A model generated the notes under the pieces. It saw nothing but the letters and a program-made list of their open reading frames with translations. It did no database searches and was not told the DNA's origin. Shown one piece after another: positions 50,448 to 59,969 of a stretch of DNA of 64,000 nt. Position numbers and translations under genes: made by a program. The DNA comes from Flavobacteriales bacterium (GTDB taxonomy: Bacteria; Bacteroidota; Bacteroidia; Flavobacteriales; Flavobacteriaceae): assembly GCA_011525015.1 (NCBI GenBank), contig WTJC01000013.1, forward strand, positions 63,285 through 127,284. Reading direction: 5' to 3'. The first letter of the stretch is position 1; every line of letters begins with the position of its first letter.

Positions 50448-51449
50448 TCAGGTACGATCGTATTCGCTGTAATAATCTTCGAGCCAGCTCACAAAAGTAT
50501 CCACCCAATTAAATTTATAAGAGGTATTGTACATACCAAATCCGTGTCCACCTGTTTTGTAAAAAAAGGTTTCAACCTCAACAGCTTCTTGTCGAAGGGC
50601 TGCTGAAAACAACAGACTGTTTTCCACAGGGACTACTTCATCGTCTAAGGCGTGAACCAAAAAGCTTGGCGGAGTATTCATATCGACCTGCAGTTCATTC
50701 GAATAAAAACGCACATCATCTGCATCGAGAACAACTTTTTCTTGACTGCTAAAAGTTCCTATTAAATTATTGGCCGATCCCCTATGGGTTAATCCATCCT
50801 GAAAACTAATTACGGGATAAACCAAGAGCATAAAATCAGGACGACTGTTGTTGTGAATTGGAGCAGGCTGAAATTGTTTGGTGAAGTGTACCCCAGCAGA
50901 TGCGGCAAGATGTCCTCCAGCAGAGAATCCAGCAACACCTATTTTATCTGAATCTACTCCAAAATTCAAGGCATTGGCCCTTACGAATTGAATAGCTCGT
51001 TGCACATCTTGTAAGGGAACCACTTTTTTATTTTCGAAATACGACTCTTGGGGCATTCTGTACTTAAGCACAAAGACTGCTATGCCGTATTCATTTAATT
51101 TTTTTGCAACATCATGCCCTTCATGGTCTATGGCCAAACCGTAATAACCACCTCCTGGACATAATACAACAGCCGCTTTAAAGTTATTTTCTTCTGGAAG
51201 ATAAATACTCAGTTCTGGCTTGATTACATTGGTTATAAAACGAGCTTTTCCCGTTGAAACATCAATTATTCTTGTTTGTTCTGGAGTGAAGTCAGCGTTC
51301 CAATTGGGAATCTCATCATTGTCGTAAAGAGGAATAGTCTGTTGCCCATATAATACCGAACTCAGAAGGAGGGCAAAAATCACTGAAAAAAGCCTATTGT
51401 AATGCATCATTAAAGTAGTTAGGTGTATTTGAAGGTAGTGAAATATCAT
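50448..51449 (-). CDS. Secreted alpha/beta hydrolase (acetylxylan-esterase-like)
   Basis: AAVVLCPGGGYYGLAIDHEG, GVAGFSAGGHLAAS (GxSxG), VHALDDEVVPVENS, GGHGFG. Confidence 0.88.
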   Translation of the reverse strand: MIFHYLQIHLTTLMMHYNRLFSVIFALLLSSVLYGQQTIPLYDNDEIPNWNADFTPEQTRIIDVSTGKARFITNVIKPELSIYLPEENNFKAAVVLCPGGGYYGLAIDHEGHDVAKKLNEYGIAVFVLKYRMPQESYFENKKVVPLQDVQRAIQFVRANALNFGVDSDKIGVAGFSAGGHLAASAGVHFTKQFQPAPIHNNSRPDFMLLVYPVISFQDGLTHRGSANNLIGTFSSQEKVVLDADDVRFYSNELQVDMNTPPSFLVHALDDEVVPVENSLLFSAALRQEAVEVETFFYKTGGHGFGMYNTSYKFNWVDTFVSWLEDYYSEYDRT

Positions 51450-51486
51450 TGAAACCTTTATTAATTCGCAGTTTGCTCTTATTGTT

Positions 51487-51494
51487 TATATTTG
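51487..51494 (+). promoter_or_regulatory. Candidate -7 box (TATATTTG) for the rhamnose-type catabolic operon
   Basis: TAnnTTTG match 31 bp upstream of the ATG in a divergent 76-bp intergenic region; -33 spacing not canonical. Confidence 0.35.
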
Positions 51495-51525
51495 AGACAA
51501 TAGTTTTCCATACCTAAAAATACAA

Positions 51526-53625
51526 ATGTCTACCTATACCTTTAATTACGTCAATTATTTGTGGGATGAAGCCCACGCTCAAAGCTTAAAAGACGACCAA
51601 GTCGCACTTTTTTTATACAGATCAAATCTACTCGGAGCAGATTTACGCATCACCAATTACGGAGGAGGTAATACCTCTTGCAAGACCATAGAAAAAGACC
51701 CGCTGACCAATGAATACATCGAAGTCATGTGGATTAAAGGTTCTGGCGGAGATATCGGAACATTAACGAGAAAAGGAATTGCAGGGCTTTACACCAAGCG
51801 ATTGAGAGATCTTAAAAACGTTTACCAAGGATTACACGATGAAGACCGAATGGTGGGCTTATTCAATCATTGCATATATGATTTAGAGAGTCGCGCACCC
51901 TCTATAGATACCCCTTTACACGGACTATTGCCCTTTAAGCACATTGACCACTTACACCCTGATGCCCTTATTGCCATTGCAGCGAGTGCAAATAGCAAAG
52001 AAATTACGCGCGAAATTTGGGGAGACACCATGGGATGGGTAGGTTGGCAAAGACCTGGATTTGACTTAGGACTGCAATTGGAAAGATGTCTTCAAGAACA
52101 GCCCGGTATTCGAGGAATAGTTCTGGAGTCTCATGGACTCTTTACTTGGGCGGATGATGCGCACGAATGCTACCTAAATTCATTAGAAGTTATTGAGCAG
52201 GCCTCAATGTACATCGAAGAAAAATCTAAAAGTAAAAACTATCATTTCGGAGGTAAACGCGTTGATGCCTTAGATAGTGCTGAGCGCAAAATGCGGGCGG
52301 CACAGTTAATGCCATTACTTCGAGGGCTGTGCTCCACAGAAAATCAAATGATTGGACATTTTGACGATTCCGATGTGGTTTTGGAGTTTGTCAACAGCTT
52401 TGACCTCGACCGATTGGCGCCTTTAGGTACTTCTTGTCCAGATCACTTTTTAAGGACTAAAATTCAGCCTCTAGTTCTGCCTCTAGAACAAGATGAAAAT
52501 TTAGAAGATACTACAGCCTTATTAGAGAAGTTAAGCCCCTCCTTTGAGCGTTATAAAAAAGAGTACGTCAATTATTACAACAGCCATAAAAATGAGCATT
52601 CGCCGGCCATAAGAGATGCGAGTCCAGTAATCTTGCTATACCCTGGAGTAGGGCTATTTAGCTTTGCTAAGAACAAACAAACTGCCAGAGTGGCCAGTGA
52701 ATTTTACATTAATGCCATCAATGTCATGAGAGGTGCTGAGGCAATTTCTACCTATACGGCACTACCCCGACAAGAGGCTTTTGACATCGAATATTGGCTC
52801 TTAGAGGAAGCCAAGCTACAGCGGATGCCAAAAGAAAAAACACTCTCACGAAAGATTGCATTTGTCACAGGAGCTGCAGGGGGAATTGGAAAAGCCATTT
52901 GCGAAAAACTTATTGAAGAAGGCGCTCATGTGGTTTTCGCTGATCTTTCTGAGGAAAGACTTCAGGCAATGAAAGACGAATATTCTTCTGACCTTATGAC
53001 TACGGTCTGTTGTGATGTCACCAAAACTGAGGCTATTGACAAGGCCTACAAGTCGGCTTGCCTCTACTTTGGAGGGATAGATATTGTCGTTCACAGCGCA
53101 GGATTAGCCATTTCTAAAACCTTAGAAGATCACACCTTAGAAGATTGGGATTTATTGCAAAACGTGCTGGTTAAAGCCCAGTTTGAATTGGCACAAAAAG
53201 CTGCTGAACTCATGAAAATTCAAGGACTTGGAGGAGATATCATAAGTATAGCCAGTAAAAATGGCGTGGTATCAGGTCCCAACAATATTGGCTATGGAAC
53301 AGCCAAAGCGGCTCAACAGCATATGACTCGACTTTTAGCAGCAGAACTGGGGAAAGCACAAATTCGGGTGAACGTGGTCAATCCGGACGGGGTGATTATT
53401 GGCAGTAAAATCTGGGAAGGAGAATGGGCCGAAGGTAGAGCTAAAGCCTATGGAGTAGCCGTAGAAGATTTACCTGCGCATTACGCCAAACGAAATTTGA
53501 TGAGTCAAATCATTTATCCCTCAGATATTGCTGATGGAGTATTTGCTTTGGTAGGCGTTCTAAAGAAATCAACTGGAAATATGATCAATGTCGATGGTGG
53601 AATGCCGCAGGCATTTGTTCGTTAA
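51526..53625 (+). CDS. Bifunctional rhamnulose-1-phosphate aldolase/short-chain (lactaldehyde) dehydrogenase
   Basis: N-terminal class II aldolase (NYGGGNTSCKT, VLESHGLFTWADDAHECY), C-terminal SDR (AFVTGAAGGIGKAICEKL, GYGTAKAAQQHMTRLLAAELG). Confidence 0.93.
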   Translation: MSTYTFNYVNYLWDEAHAQSLKDDQVALFLYRSNLLGADLRITNYGGGNTSCKTIEKDPLTNEYIEVMWIKGSGGDIGTLTRKGIAGLYTKRLRDLKNVYQGLHDEDRMVGLFNHCIYDLESRAPSIDTPLHGLLPFKHIDHLHPDALIAIAASANSKEITREIWGDTMGWVGWQRPGFDLGLQLERCLQEQPGIRGIVLESHGLFTWADDAHECYLNSLEVIEQASMYIEEKSKSKNYHFGGKRVDALDSAERKMRAAQLMPLLRGLCSTENQMIGHFDDSDVVLEFVNSFDLDRLAPLGTSCPDHFLRTKIQPLVLPLEQDENLEDTTALLEKLSPSFERYKKEYVNYYNSHKNEHSPAIRDASPVILLYPGVGLFSFAKNKQTARVASEFYINAINVMRGAEAISTYTALPRQEAFDIEYWLLEEAKLQRMPKEKTLSRKIAFVTGAAGGIGKAICEKLIEEGAHVVFADLSEERLQAMKDEYSSDLMTTVCCDVTKTEAIDKAYKSACLYFGGIDIVVHSAGLAISKTLEDHTLEDWDLLQNVLVKAQFELAQKAAELMKIQGLGGDIISIASKNGVVSGPNNIGYGTAKAAQQHMTRLLAAELGKAQIRVNVVNPDGVIIGSKIWEGEWAEGRAKAYGVAVEDLPAHYAKRNLMSQIIYPSDIADGVFALVGVLKKSTGNMINVDGGMPQAFVR

Positions 53626-53639
53626 TAGCATCTAATACC

Positions 53640-54920
53640 ATGAGAATCAATCCAGATCAAATCAATGAAATCAACCGATCTTCTGCAGAAGTTCTTGAGC
53701 AATCGTATTCGCAGCTCGCAGATCAACTCGATCGTAAAAACATCGATGTAGATAAGCTTCTTCATAAACTTGGTGATTTTCAAGTCGCCATACCAAGTTG
53801 GGCGCTTGGCCAAGGAGGCACGCGCTTTGGGAGATTCAAACTCGGAGGAGAACCCTCAAATTTGATTGAAAAATTAGAGGATATCGGATTGTTGCACCAG
53901 CTGACTCAAAGTGCTAATATGGTTTCTCTTCACTTTCCTTGGGACAGCGTTTTAGATTACCAAGAAGTCAAAGCCAAGGCCAGTGAACTTCATCTAAAGT
54001 TTGATGCCGTCAATTCAAACACTTTTCAAGACCAAATCGGACAATCGCACAGTTATAAATTCGGTTCATTATCTCATCGAGATAAATCGGTTAGAGCACA
54101 AGCCATTGCACACAACATTGAAGTCATTGAAACAGGCGATAAGTTGGGTTCAAAAAGTTTGACCATTTGGTTAGCCGATGGAAGTAATTTTCCGGCACAA
54201 CACAATTTTCAGCAGGCGCTTGAACGCACCACTGCAAGTTTAGAGCATATTTATCAAAAATTACCAGAAGACTGGAAGTTATTTATAGAGTACAAACCCT
54301 ATGAGCCTAACTTTTACTCCATGGTGATTCAAGATTGGGGCACCTCATTTATGCTTGCCAATCATCTTGGAGATAAGGCTTATACCCTTGTTGACTTGGG
54401 TCATCATTTACCCAATACCAATATCGAACAAATTGTCGCCACGCTTATGAATCAAAATAAATTAGGCGGTTTTCACTTTAATGATAGCAAATACGGTGAT
54501 GATGATCTGAGTGTTGGAAGTATTAAACCCTATGCCCTATTCTTAATTTTTATTGAATTGATTTACGGTATAGAAAACAACAAAGCCAATCCATATCCCG
54601 CATGGATGATAGATGCCTCTCATAACACCAAAGATCCGCTCGAAGATTTAATACAATCTATTGAAGCGATTAAAATTGCCTATGCCAAGGCCTTGTTGGT
54701 AGATCAAAAAGCATTAGCTCAGGCGCAAGAAGAAAATGATGTAGTGCTTGCACAGGAATTAATTCAAGATGCTTTTTTAACCGATGTGCGTCCCCTACTT
54801 CAAAAATCACGCGTCAAAAAAGGTGGAGCCCTCAATCCACTTGGGATGTATCGACAATTAAGTGTGCGACAACATTTAATCGATACCAGAGGAAGTGGTT
54901 CAACAGCTACTGGATTATGA
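53640..54920 (+). CDS. TIM-barrel sugar isomerase (L-rhamnose isomerase, RhaI-type)
   Basis: VAIPSWALGQGGTRFGRF, MVSLHFPWD, FIEYKPYEPNFY, GGFHFNDSKYGDDDLSVGSI. Confidence 0.87.
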   Translation: MRINPDQINEINRSSAEVLEQSYSQLADQLDRKNIDVDKLLHKLGDFQVAIPSWALGQGGTRFGRFKLGGEPSNLIEKLEDIGLLHQLTQSANMVSLHFPWDSVLDYQEVKAKASELHLKFDAVNSNTFQDQIGQSHSYKFGSLSHRDKSVRAQAIAHNIEVIETGDKLGSKSLTIWLADGSNFPAQHNFQQALERTTASLEHIYQKLPEDWKLFIEYKPYEPNFYSMVIQDWGTSFMLANHLGDKAYTLVDLGHHLPNTNIEQIVATLMNQNKLGGFHFNDSKYGDDDLSVGSIKPYALFLIFIELIYGIENNKANPYPAWMIDASHNTKDPLEDLIQSIEAIKIAYAKALLVDQKALAQAQEENDVVLAQELIQDAFLTDVRPLLQKSRVKKGGALNPLGMYRQLSVRQHLIDTRGSGSTATGL

Positions 54921-56251
54921 CCAACAGGTGTACAGCTATTTTCGATATAGGTAAGACCAACAAAAAGCTTGTTGTGTTCGACTATAAGTATCAGCTGCTG
55001 CACCATGAAGAAATACAACTAGCCCAAGGACAAGACGAAGATGGTTTTGAATGTGAACAGATTCATTTACTTCAAAATTGGATATTTGAAACGCTCGACC
55101 GTCTCCTTTTCGAGCTCAAAATACCCATTACACATCTCAACTTTAGTACTTATGGAGCGAGCTTAATTCACCTCTCCGAAAAAGATGAAGTACTCACTCC
55201 GCTTTACAACTATTTAAAAGAAGTCGACGAAGATTATATCGAACAGTGGTACAAAGAATATGGTGATGGTCTTGATTTAGACGAATCACTGGGTTCGCCC
55301 AGGGCCGGATTTTTAAATTCTGGAATGCAGCTATTATGGCTCTCTAAAACCAAACCCAAACTCTTTGACCGCATTCGGTGGAGCCTGCATCTTCCACAAT
55401 ATTTGAGCTTCTTAATTCACGGGGCTAAGCATGCGGAATACACGAGTCTCGGCTGTCATACCGCACTTTGGGATTATCGAACTAATGATTACCACTACTG
55501 GGTAAAAAATGAAAAACTTTTATCTAAGTTTCCTTCTTTAATTAAAGGAAGTACAAGCTTTAAAGTCCAATACAAAAATCATGTATTTCAGGTAGGTGCG
55601 GGTATTCACGACTCTTCAGCTTCACTACTTCCCTACATTCAATGTGCAGATGAAAAGTTTATTTTAATGTCAACCGGTACATGGGTGGTGGTGTTTTTTC
55701 CTTTTGAAGATGAGCATCAAAAGATTACACATCCCTTAAAGTACCTTCAAGTTGATTCGAATCAAACCCAGGCCGTTCGTTTACTCATTGGTAAAGAATA
55801 CGAATATCAACTCGAAAAAATAAGTCAAAAGTTCGAGCTAGAGGCTTCTGCTTTGCATGAGCTTTCTCTTGAAAAAAGACGTCTTGAACAATCGAGGAAA
55901 CATACTTGTTTTGAATTCAAACACCTCGATAACGATAAGAATAAAGACAAAGTAGAATTGAGTTCTGCTGCGCAGGCCATTCATCAGCTCAACTATGAAT
56001 TGTGCGAGAAACTCGTTCAAGCCATGAAAATCGATACGAGATCGAACATGACCATCTATATAGAAGGAGGGTTTACAAAAAATAAGTTCTTCTTGGCAAG
56101 TCTTCAACATCATCTTCCAAAGGTTAAAATATTCTCGGCATCACAGGCCTTAGGAACAGCACTTGGAGCTGCCTTAGTACTAGATGAATCTTCAAAAATC
56201 AACTTCGATTTTAAAGAGAATTACAAATTGATTGAATATCTTGATAACTGA
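54917..56251 (+). CDS. FGGY-type carbohydrate kinase (rhamnulo/fuculokinase-like)
   Basis: AIFDIGKTNKKLVVFDYKYQLL, AGIHDSSASLLPYI, LMSTGTWVVVF, IYIEGGFTKNKFFL; ATGA overlap with isomerase gene. Confidence 0.88.
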   Translation: MTNRCTAIFDIGKTNKKLVVFDYKYQLLHHEEIQLAQGQDEDGFECEQIHLLQNWIFETLDRLLFELKIPITHLNFSTYGASLIHLSEKDEVLTPLYNYLKEVDEDYIEQWYKEYGDGLDLDESLGSPRAGFLNSGMQLLWLSKTKPKLFDRIRWSLHLPQYLSFLIHGAKHAEYTSLGCHTALWDYRTNDYHYWVKNEKLLSKFPSLIKGSTSFKVQYKNHVFQVGAGIHDSSASLLPYIQCADEKFILMSTGTWVVVFFPFEDEHQKITHPLKYLQVDSNQTQAVRLLIGKEYEYQLEKISQKFELEASALHELSLEKRRLEQSRKHTCFEFKHLDNDKNKDKVELSSAAQAIHQLNYELCEKLVQAMKIDTRSNMTIYIEGGFTKNKFFLASLQHHLPKVKIFSASQALGTALGAALVLDESSKINFDFKENYKLIEYLDN

Positions 56252-56262
56252 AAACAACGCCT

Positions 56263-57405
56263 ATGCCCTTCAATAAACAATATCCTTCAGTAGAAGATCT
56301 CAGGACAAGAGCTCAGCAAAAAATACCTCGTTTTGCGTTTGAATATCTCGATGGTGGATGTAATGAAGATGTCAATTTACACCGAAACACTTCGGATATA
56401 CGTGAGTTGACTTTGGAACCAAGATATATAAGACCTTACACCAAAAGCGACCTCAGCACAAGCCTTTTTGGACATACCTACGATGCTCCTTTTGGAATCG
56501 CACCAGTGGGATTACAAGGATTGATGTGGCCAAATTCACCAAAAATATTGGCTCAAGCAGCTAAAGAGCATAACATTCCATTCATTTTAAGTACAGTTAC
56601 TACGCTAGACATTGAAGAGGCCTGCAGGATTACAGATGGAAAAGCTTGGTTTCAACTCTACAATCCTGCAGAAGAGGCGATTCGAAACGATATCATTGAT
56701 CGAGCTCAACAGGCGGGCTGTGAGGTTTTGGTACTATTGTGCGATGTTCCGACTTTCGGATACAGACCCCGTGATTATAAAAATGGTTTAGCCCTCCCTC
56801 CCAAAATGAGTATGGCTAACATTTTACAAATTCTTTCTAGACCGCATTGGGCCTTGCAAACCCTTAAACACGGCATACCGACATTTGAAACGCTGAGACC
56901 TTATCAACCCGAAGGACTCAACCTAAGGCAGTTAGGAGCTTTTATGGACAAGACCTTCTCTGGGCGATTAAATGCAGAACGAATTAAACCTATTCGTGAT
57001 CGGTGGAAAGGCAAACTCGTTTTAAAAGGAGTGGCCTCGGTCGAAGATACTAAGGCTGCTATCGAGCTTGGATTTGACGGCATCATTGTTTCAAATCACG
57101 GCGGTAGACAACTAGATGCCGGTGAGTCTTCGATCACAGCATTGCGAAAGATTGTAGAACAGTACAATAACAAAATAACCATCATGCAAGACAGCGGAAT
57201 GCGATCTGGGCCTGACATAGCGCGCTGCCTTTCAGCAGGGGCAGATTTTACCTTTCTCGGAAGAGCCTTTATGTACAGTGTGGCTGCCTTGGGTAACAAA
57301 GGTGGCGAACACGCCATAGACATGTTTAAAACACAATTGAGACAGAATCTAGAGCAATTGTGCTGTGAACGCATTAGCGATTTAAGATCGCACCTAACCA
57401 ACTAA
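56263..57405 (+). CDS. lldD: FMN-dependent alpha-hydroxy-acid oxidizing protein (L-lactate dehydrogenase LldD-like)
   Basis: FAFEYLDGGCNEDVNLHRN, PFGIAPVGLQGLMWP, IIVSNHGGRQLDAGESSITAL, DSGMRSGPDIARCLSAGADFTFLGRAF. Confidence 0.92.
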   Translation: MPFNKQYPSVEDLRTRAQQKIPRFAFEYLDGGCNEDVNLHRNTSDIRELTLEPRYIRPYTKSDLSTSLFGHTYDAPFGIAPVGLQGLMWPNSPKILAQAAKEHNIPFILSTVTTLDIEEACRITDGKAWFQLYNPAEEAIRNDIIDRAQQAGCEVLVLLCDVPTFGYRPRDYKNGLALPPKMSMANILQILSRPHWALQTLKHGIPTFETLRPYQPEGLNLRQLGAFMDKTFSGRLNAERIKPIRDRWKGKLVLKGVASVEDTKAAIELGFDGIIVSNHGGRQLDAGESSITALRKIVEQYNNKITIMQDSGMRSGPDIARCLSAGADFTFLGRAFMYSVAALGNKGGEHAIDMFKTQLRQNLEQLCCERISDLRSHLTN

Positions 57406-57420
57406 GCTAAACATCAAAAC

Positions 57421-58815
57421 ATGAGTACAACAACCGAACCAACAGTAAGCGACGGAGAATTTGAACGCGTAGCCGTTCCCGAATCTAAATTAAAAAGCTG
57501 GAAGAGTTTTTTAGGTATGTATGCTGGAGAGCACGCAGCCGGAACAGAGTTCGTCATCGGCCCCTTATTTTTGACAACAGGAGTAAGCGCTTTTGACCTT
57601 ATTATGGGGCTCATTGTCGGAAATCTTCTGGCTGTTTTAAGTTGGCGATTTTTAACTGCGGAAATTGCAGTACAATACAGACTTACCCTTTATTATCAGT
57701 TGGAAAAAATTTGTGGTTTCAAATTGGTTACCCTCTACAATCTCGCCAACGGGGTATTGTTTTGTTTTCTCGCAGGGGCCATGATCACCGTATCGGCGAC
57801 AGCCGTTGGAATTCCTTTTGATATGCCAATGCCTAAACTGAGCGATACCATGCCCAATGGATTGACATGGATCTTAATTGTCTTGAGTATTGGAATACTC
57901 ATTTCGGTAATCGCTGCCAAGGGATACGACACGGTCTCAAAAGCAGCCAATTATATGGCTCCAATCATCGTACTGGGTTTTTTACTCAGTGGTATTGTGG
58001 CCTTAAGACAATTGGGAGTTCAAAGTTTTGGTGATTTTTGGGCGATTTGGGGTGAAGGAAGCGAGCCCTTTCCGGGTCAAATCAAGTATGGATTTTGGCA
58101 TGTAGCGATTTGGTCTTGGTTCGCCAATGCCGCAATGCATATTGGAATGTCTGATTTATCGGTTTTTCGTTTTGCTCGAAAAGCTTCTTCAGGATGGACC
58201 TCAGCTGCTGGAATGTACATCGGTCATTTTATGGCATGGATAGCGGCGGCACTGCTCTACGCGGTTTACATCAAAAGTAGTGAGGCTCAACAATTTCTTC
58301 TTCAAGGTGAGGCTCCTCCAGTAGCTCCTGGTCCTTTGGCGTATAATGCCTTAGGTGTATTTGGCGTTTTGGTGGTCATCATGGCGGGTTGGACTACAGC
58401 TAACCCTACTATTTATAGAGCTGGATTGGCATTCCAAGCCATCTTTAAAAATACATCCAGATTTAAAATAACACTTCTTGCAGGTGGTCTTGCTACCCTT
58501 GCCGGTATGTTTCCGGCTGTAGCCATGAAACTTTTAGATTTTGTCGCGCTCTACGGATTTATATTAGCGCCAATGGGTGCAATTATTGTCTTTCAACACT
58601 TCTTTGGCAGCTCATTTAAGATTGTAGAAAATTATGCCGAAATCAAAAAGATTTCTATTAATTGGGCTGTACTTATTTCTTGGGTATTAGCTGCTGGAGG
58701 TTGTTATCTTATCGCGCAGCAATTTGACATCTTTTTGAGTTTTATGACCTTACCCGCTTGGATTTGTTGTGGTTTATTGTTTTTGATACTTTCCAAAAAA
58801 GCAGCACGAGCCTAA
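57421..58815 (+). CDS. NCS1/purine-cytosine-permease-like transporter
   Basis: About 12 TM segments; MYAGEHAAGTEFVIGPLFLTTGVSAFDLIMGLIVGN and WFANAAMHIGMSDLSVFRFAR resemble the cytosine permease fold. Confidence 0.72.
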   Translation: MSTTTEPTVSDGEFERVAVPESKLKSWKSFLGMYAGEHAAGTEFVIGPLFLTTGVSAFDLIMGLIVGNLLAVLSWRFLTAEIAVQYRLTLYYQLEKICGFKLVTLYNLANGVLFCFLAGAMITVSATAVGIPFDMPMPKLSDTMPNGLTWILIVLSIGILISVIAAKGYDTVSKAANYMAPIIVLGFLLSGIVALRQLGVQSFGDFWAIWGEGSEPFPGQIKYGFWHVAIWSWFANAAMHIGMSDLSVFRFARKASSGWTSAAGMYIGHFMAWIAAALLYAVYIKSSEAQQFLLQGEAPPVAPGPLAYNALGVFGVLVVIMAGWTTANPTIYRAGLAFQAIFKNTSRFKITLLAGGLATLAGMFPAVAMKLLDFVALYGFILAPMGAIIVFQHFFGSSFKIVENYAEIKKISINWAVLISWVLAAGGCYLIAQQFDIFLSFMTLPAWICCGLLFLILSKKAARA

Positions 58816-58924
58816 TCAAAAGACGGGAATACTTTTCATTGTATCATTTTGATAAATTAAAGTACAAAACAACTTGAAACTCTAAAATATCCCTTACATT
58901 TAGTACCTAATAAAAGAAACAACT

Positions 58925-59914
58925 ATGACTAAACTCAAAACAATATTTGGATTTTTAATCGCATCGGTCCTATTTATAGGTTGCCAACAAAATCCAGAAA
59001 AGAAAGAAGAAAACGAAGTAAACTTCGGGGTAATTACGTATTCGTTCCGATCTATGCCTGATCAGAGTCCCGAAGCTATTATTGACTATGTGAAACAAAC
59101 AGGCTTGACGCAAGTTGAACTCATGGGAAATCACGCAGAACCTTTTGCAGGTGCTCCAGTCAACCCAGTTTGGGGACATCCAAACAGAAGATTACTATAC
59201 AAGCTTTACAGAAATGAAGAGTTAACTGATGAAGAGCGTGAAGAAGCCTCCTTGCTGCAGCAAGAAATTGCAGCTTATAACGAAGAGGTTGCGCAGTGGC
59301 GTCAAGAAGTAGACTTCGGTAAATTCGAAGAATTGAAAAACATGTACGCCGATGCAGGTATCAGTATTTATGCCTTTAAACCCAGCGTGTTTGGCACAGA
59401 CAATACAGATGAGGACATCAGATATGGAATGCGTGCAGCAAAAGCTTTAGGGGCAACACATATCACCTTAGAACATCCTGAAAACGATGAGCACACAGCG
59501 CGCCTTGGTCGCCTTGCAGAAGAAGAAGGTGTACTAGTAGGTTACCACGGTCATACCCAACAAACTCCAACTTTTTGGGATGACTCTATGGCAATTTCAG
59601 AAGCCATTCGAATGAACTTAGACATCGGTCATTACGTGGCTGCTGGAAATCCAGAACCCTTAAAAATTGTCGAAGAGAAACACGATAAAATTGTGAGTAT
59701 GCATCTCAAAGACAGAAAGAATAAAGAAAATGGTCAGGACAATATGATGTGGGGAGAAGGAGATACTCCTATTCAAGCCCTACTTCAGTTGATAAAAGAC
59801 AAGGGATATGACTTTCCTGTAACCATTGAAATGGAGTATGAAATTCCTGAGGGATCAGATGCTGTACAAGAAGTTAAAAGAAGTTATGACTACGCGAAAT
59901 CTATGCTGAATTAA
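58925..59914 (+). CDS. Sugar phosphate isomerase/epimerase-like TIM-barrel lipoprotein
   Basis: Lipobox FIGC; FGVITYSFRSMP...LTQVELMGNHAEP...MNLDIGHYVAAGN...VSMHLKDRKN. Confidence 0.9.
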   Translation: MTKLKTIFGFLIASVLFIGCQQNPEKKEENEVNFGVITYSFRSMPDQSPEAIIDYVKQTGLTQVELMGNHAEPFAGAPVNPVWGHPNRRLLYKLYRNEELTDEEREEASLLQQEIAAYNEEVAQWRQEVDFGKFEELKNMYADAGISIYAFKPSVFGTDNTDEDIRYGMRAAKALGATHITLEHPENDEHTARLGRLAEEEGVLVGYHGHTQQTPTFWDDSMAISEAIRMNLDIGHYVAAGNPEPLKIVEEKHDKIVSMHLKDRKNKENGQDNMMWGEGDTPIQALLQLIKDKGYDFPVTIEMEYEIPEGSDAVQEVKRSYDYAKSMLN

Positions 59915-59936
59915 AGCAGGATTTTACAGTTATTTA

Positions 59937-59967
59937 AAAACCGATGCTTCAATAAAGTGTCGGTTTT
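59937..59967. terminator. Intrinsic terminator between convergent genes
   Basis: ACCGATGCTT-caata-AAGTGTCGGT with poly-A/poly-T flanks. Confidence 0.75.
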
Positions 59968-59969
59968 TT

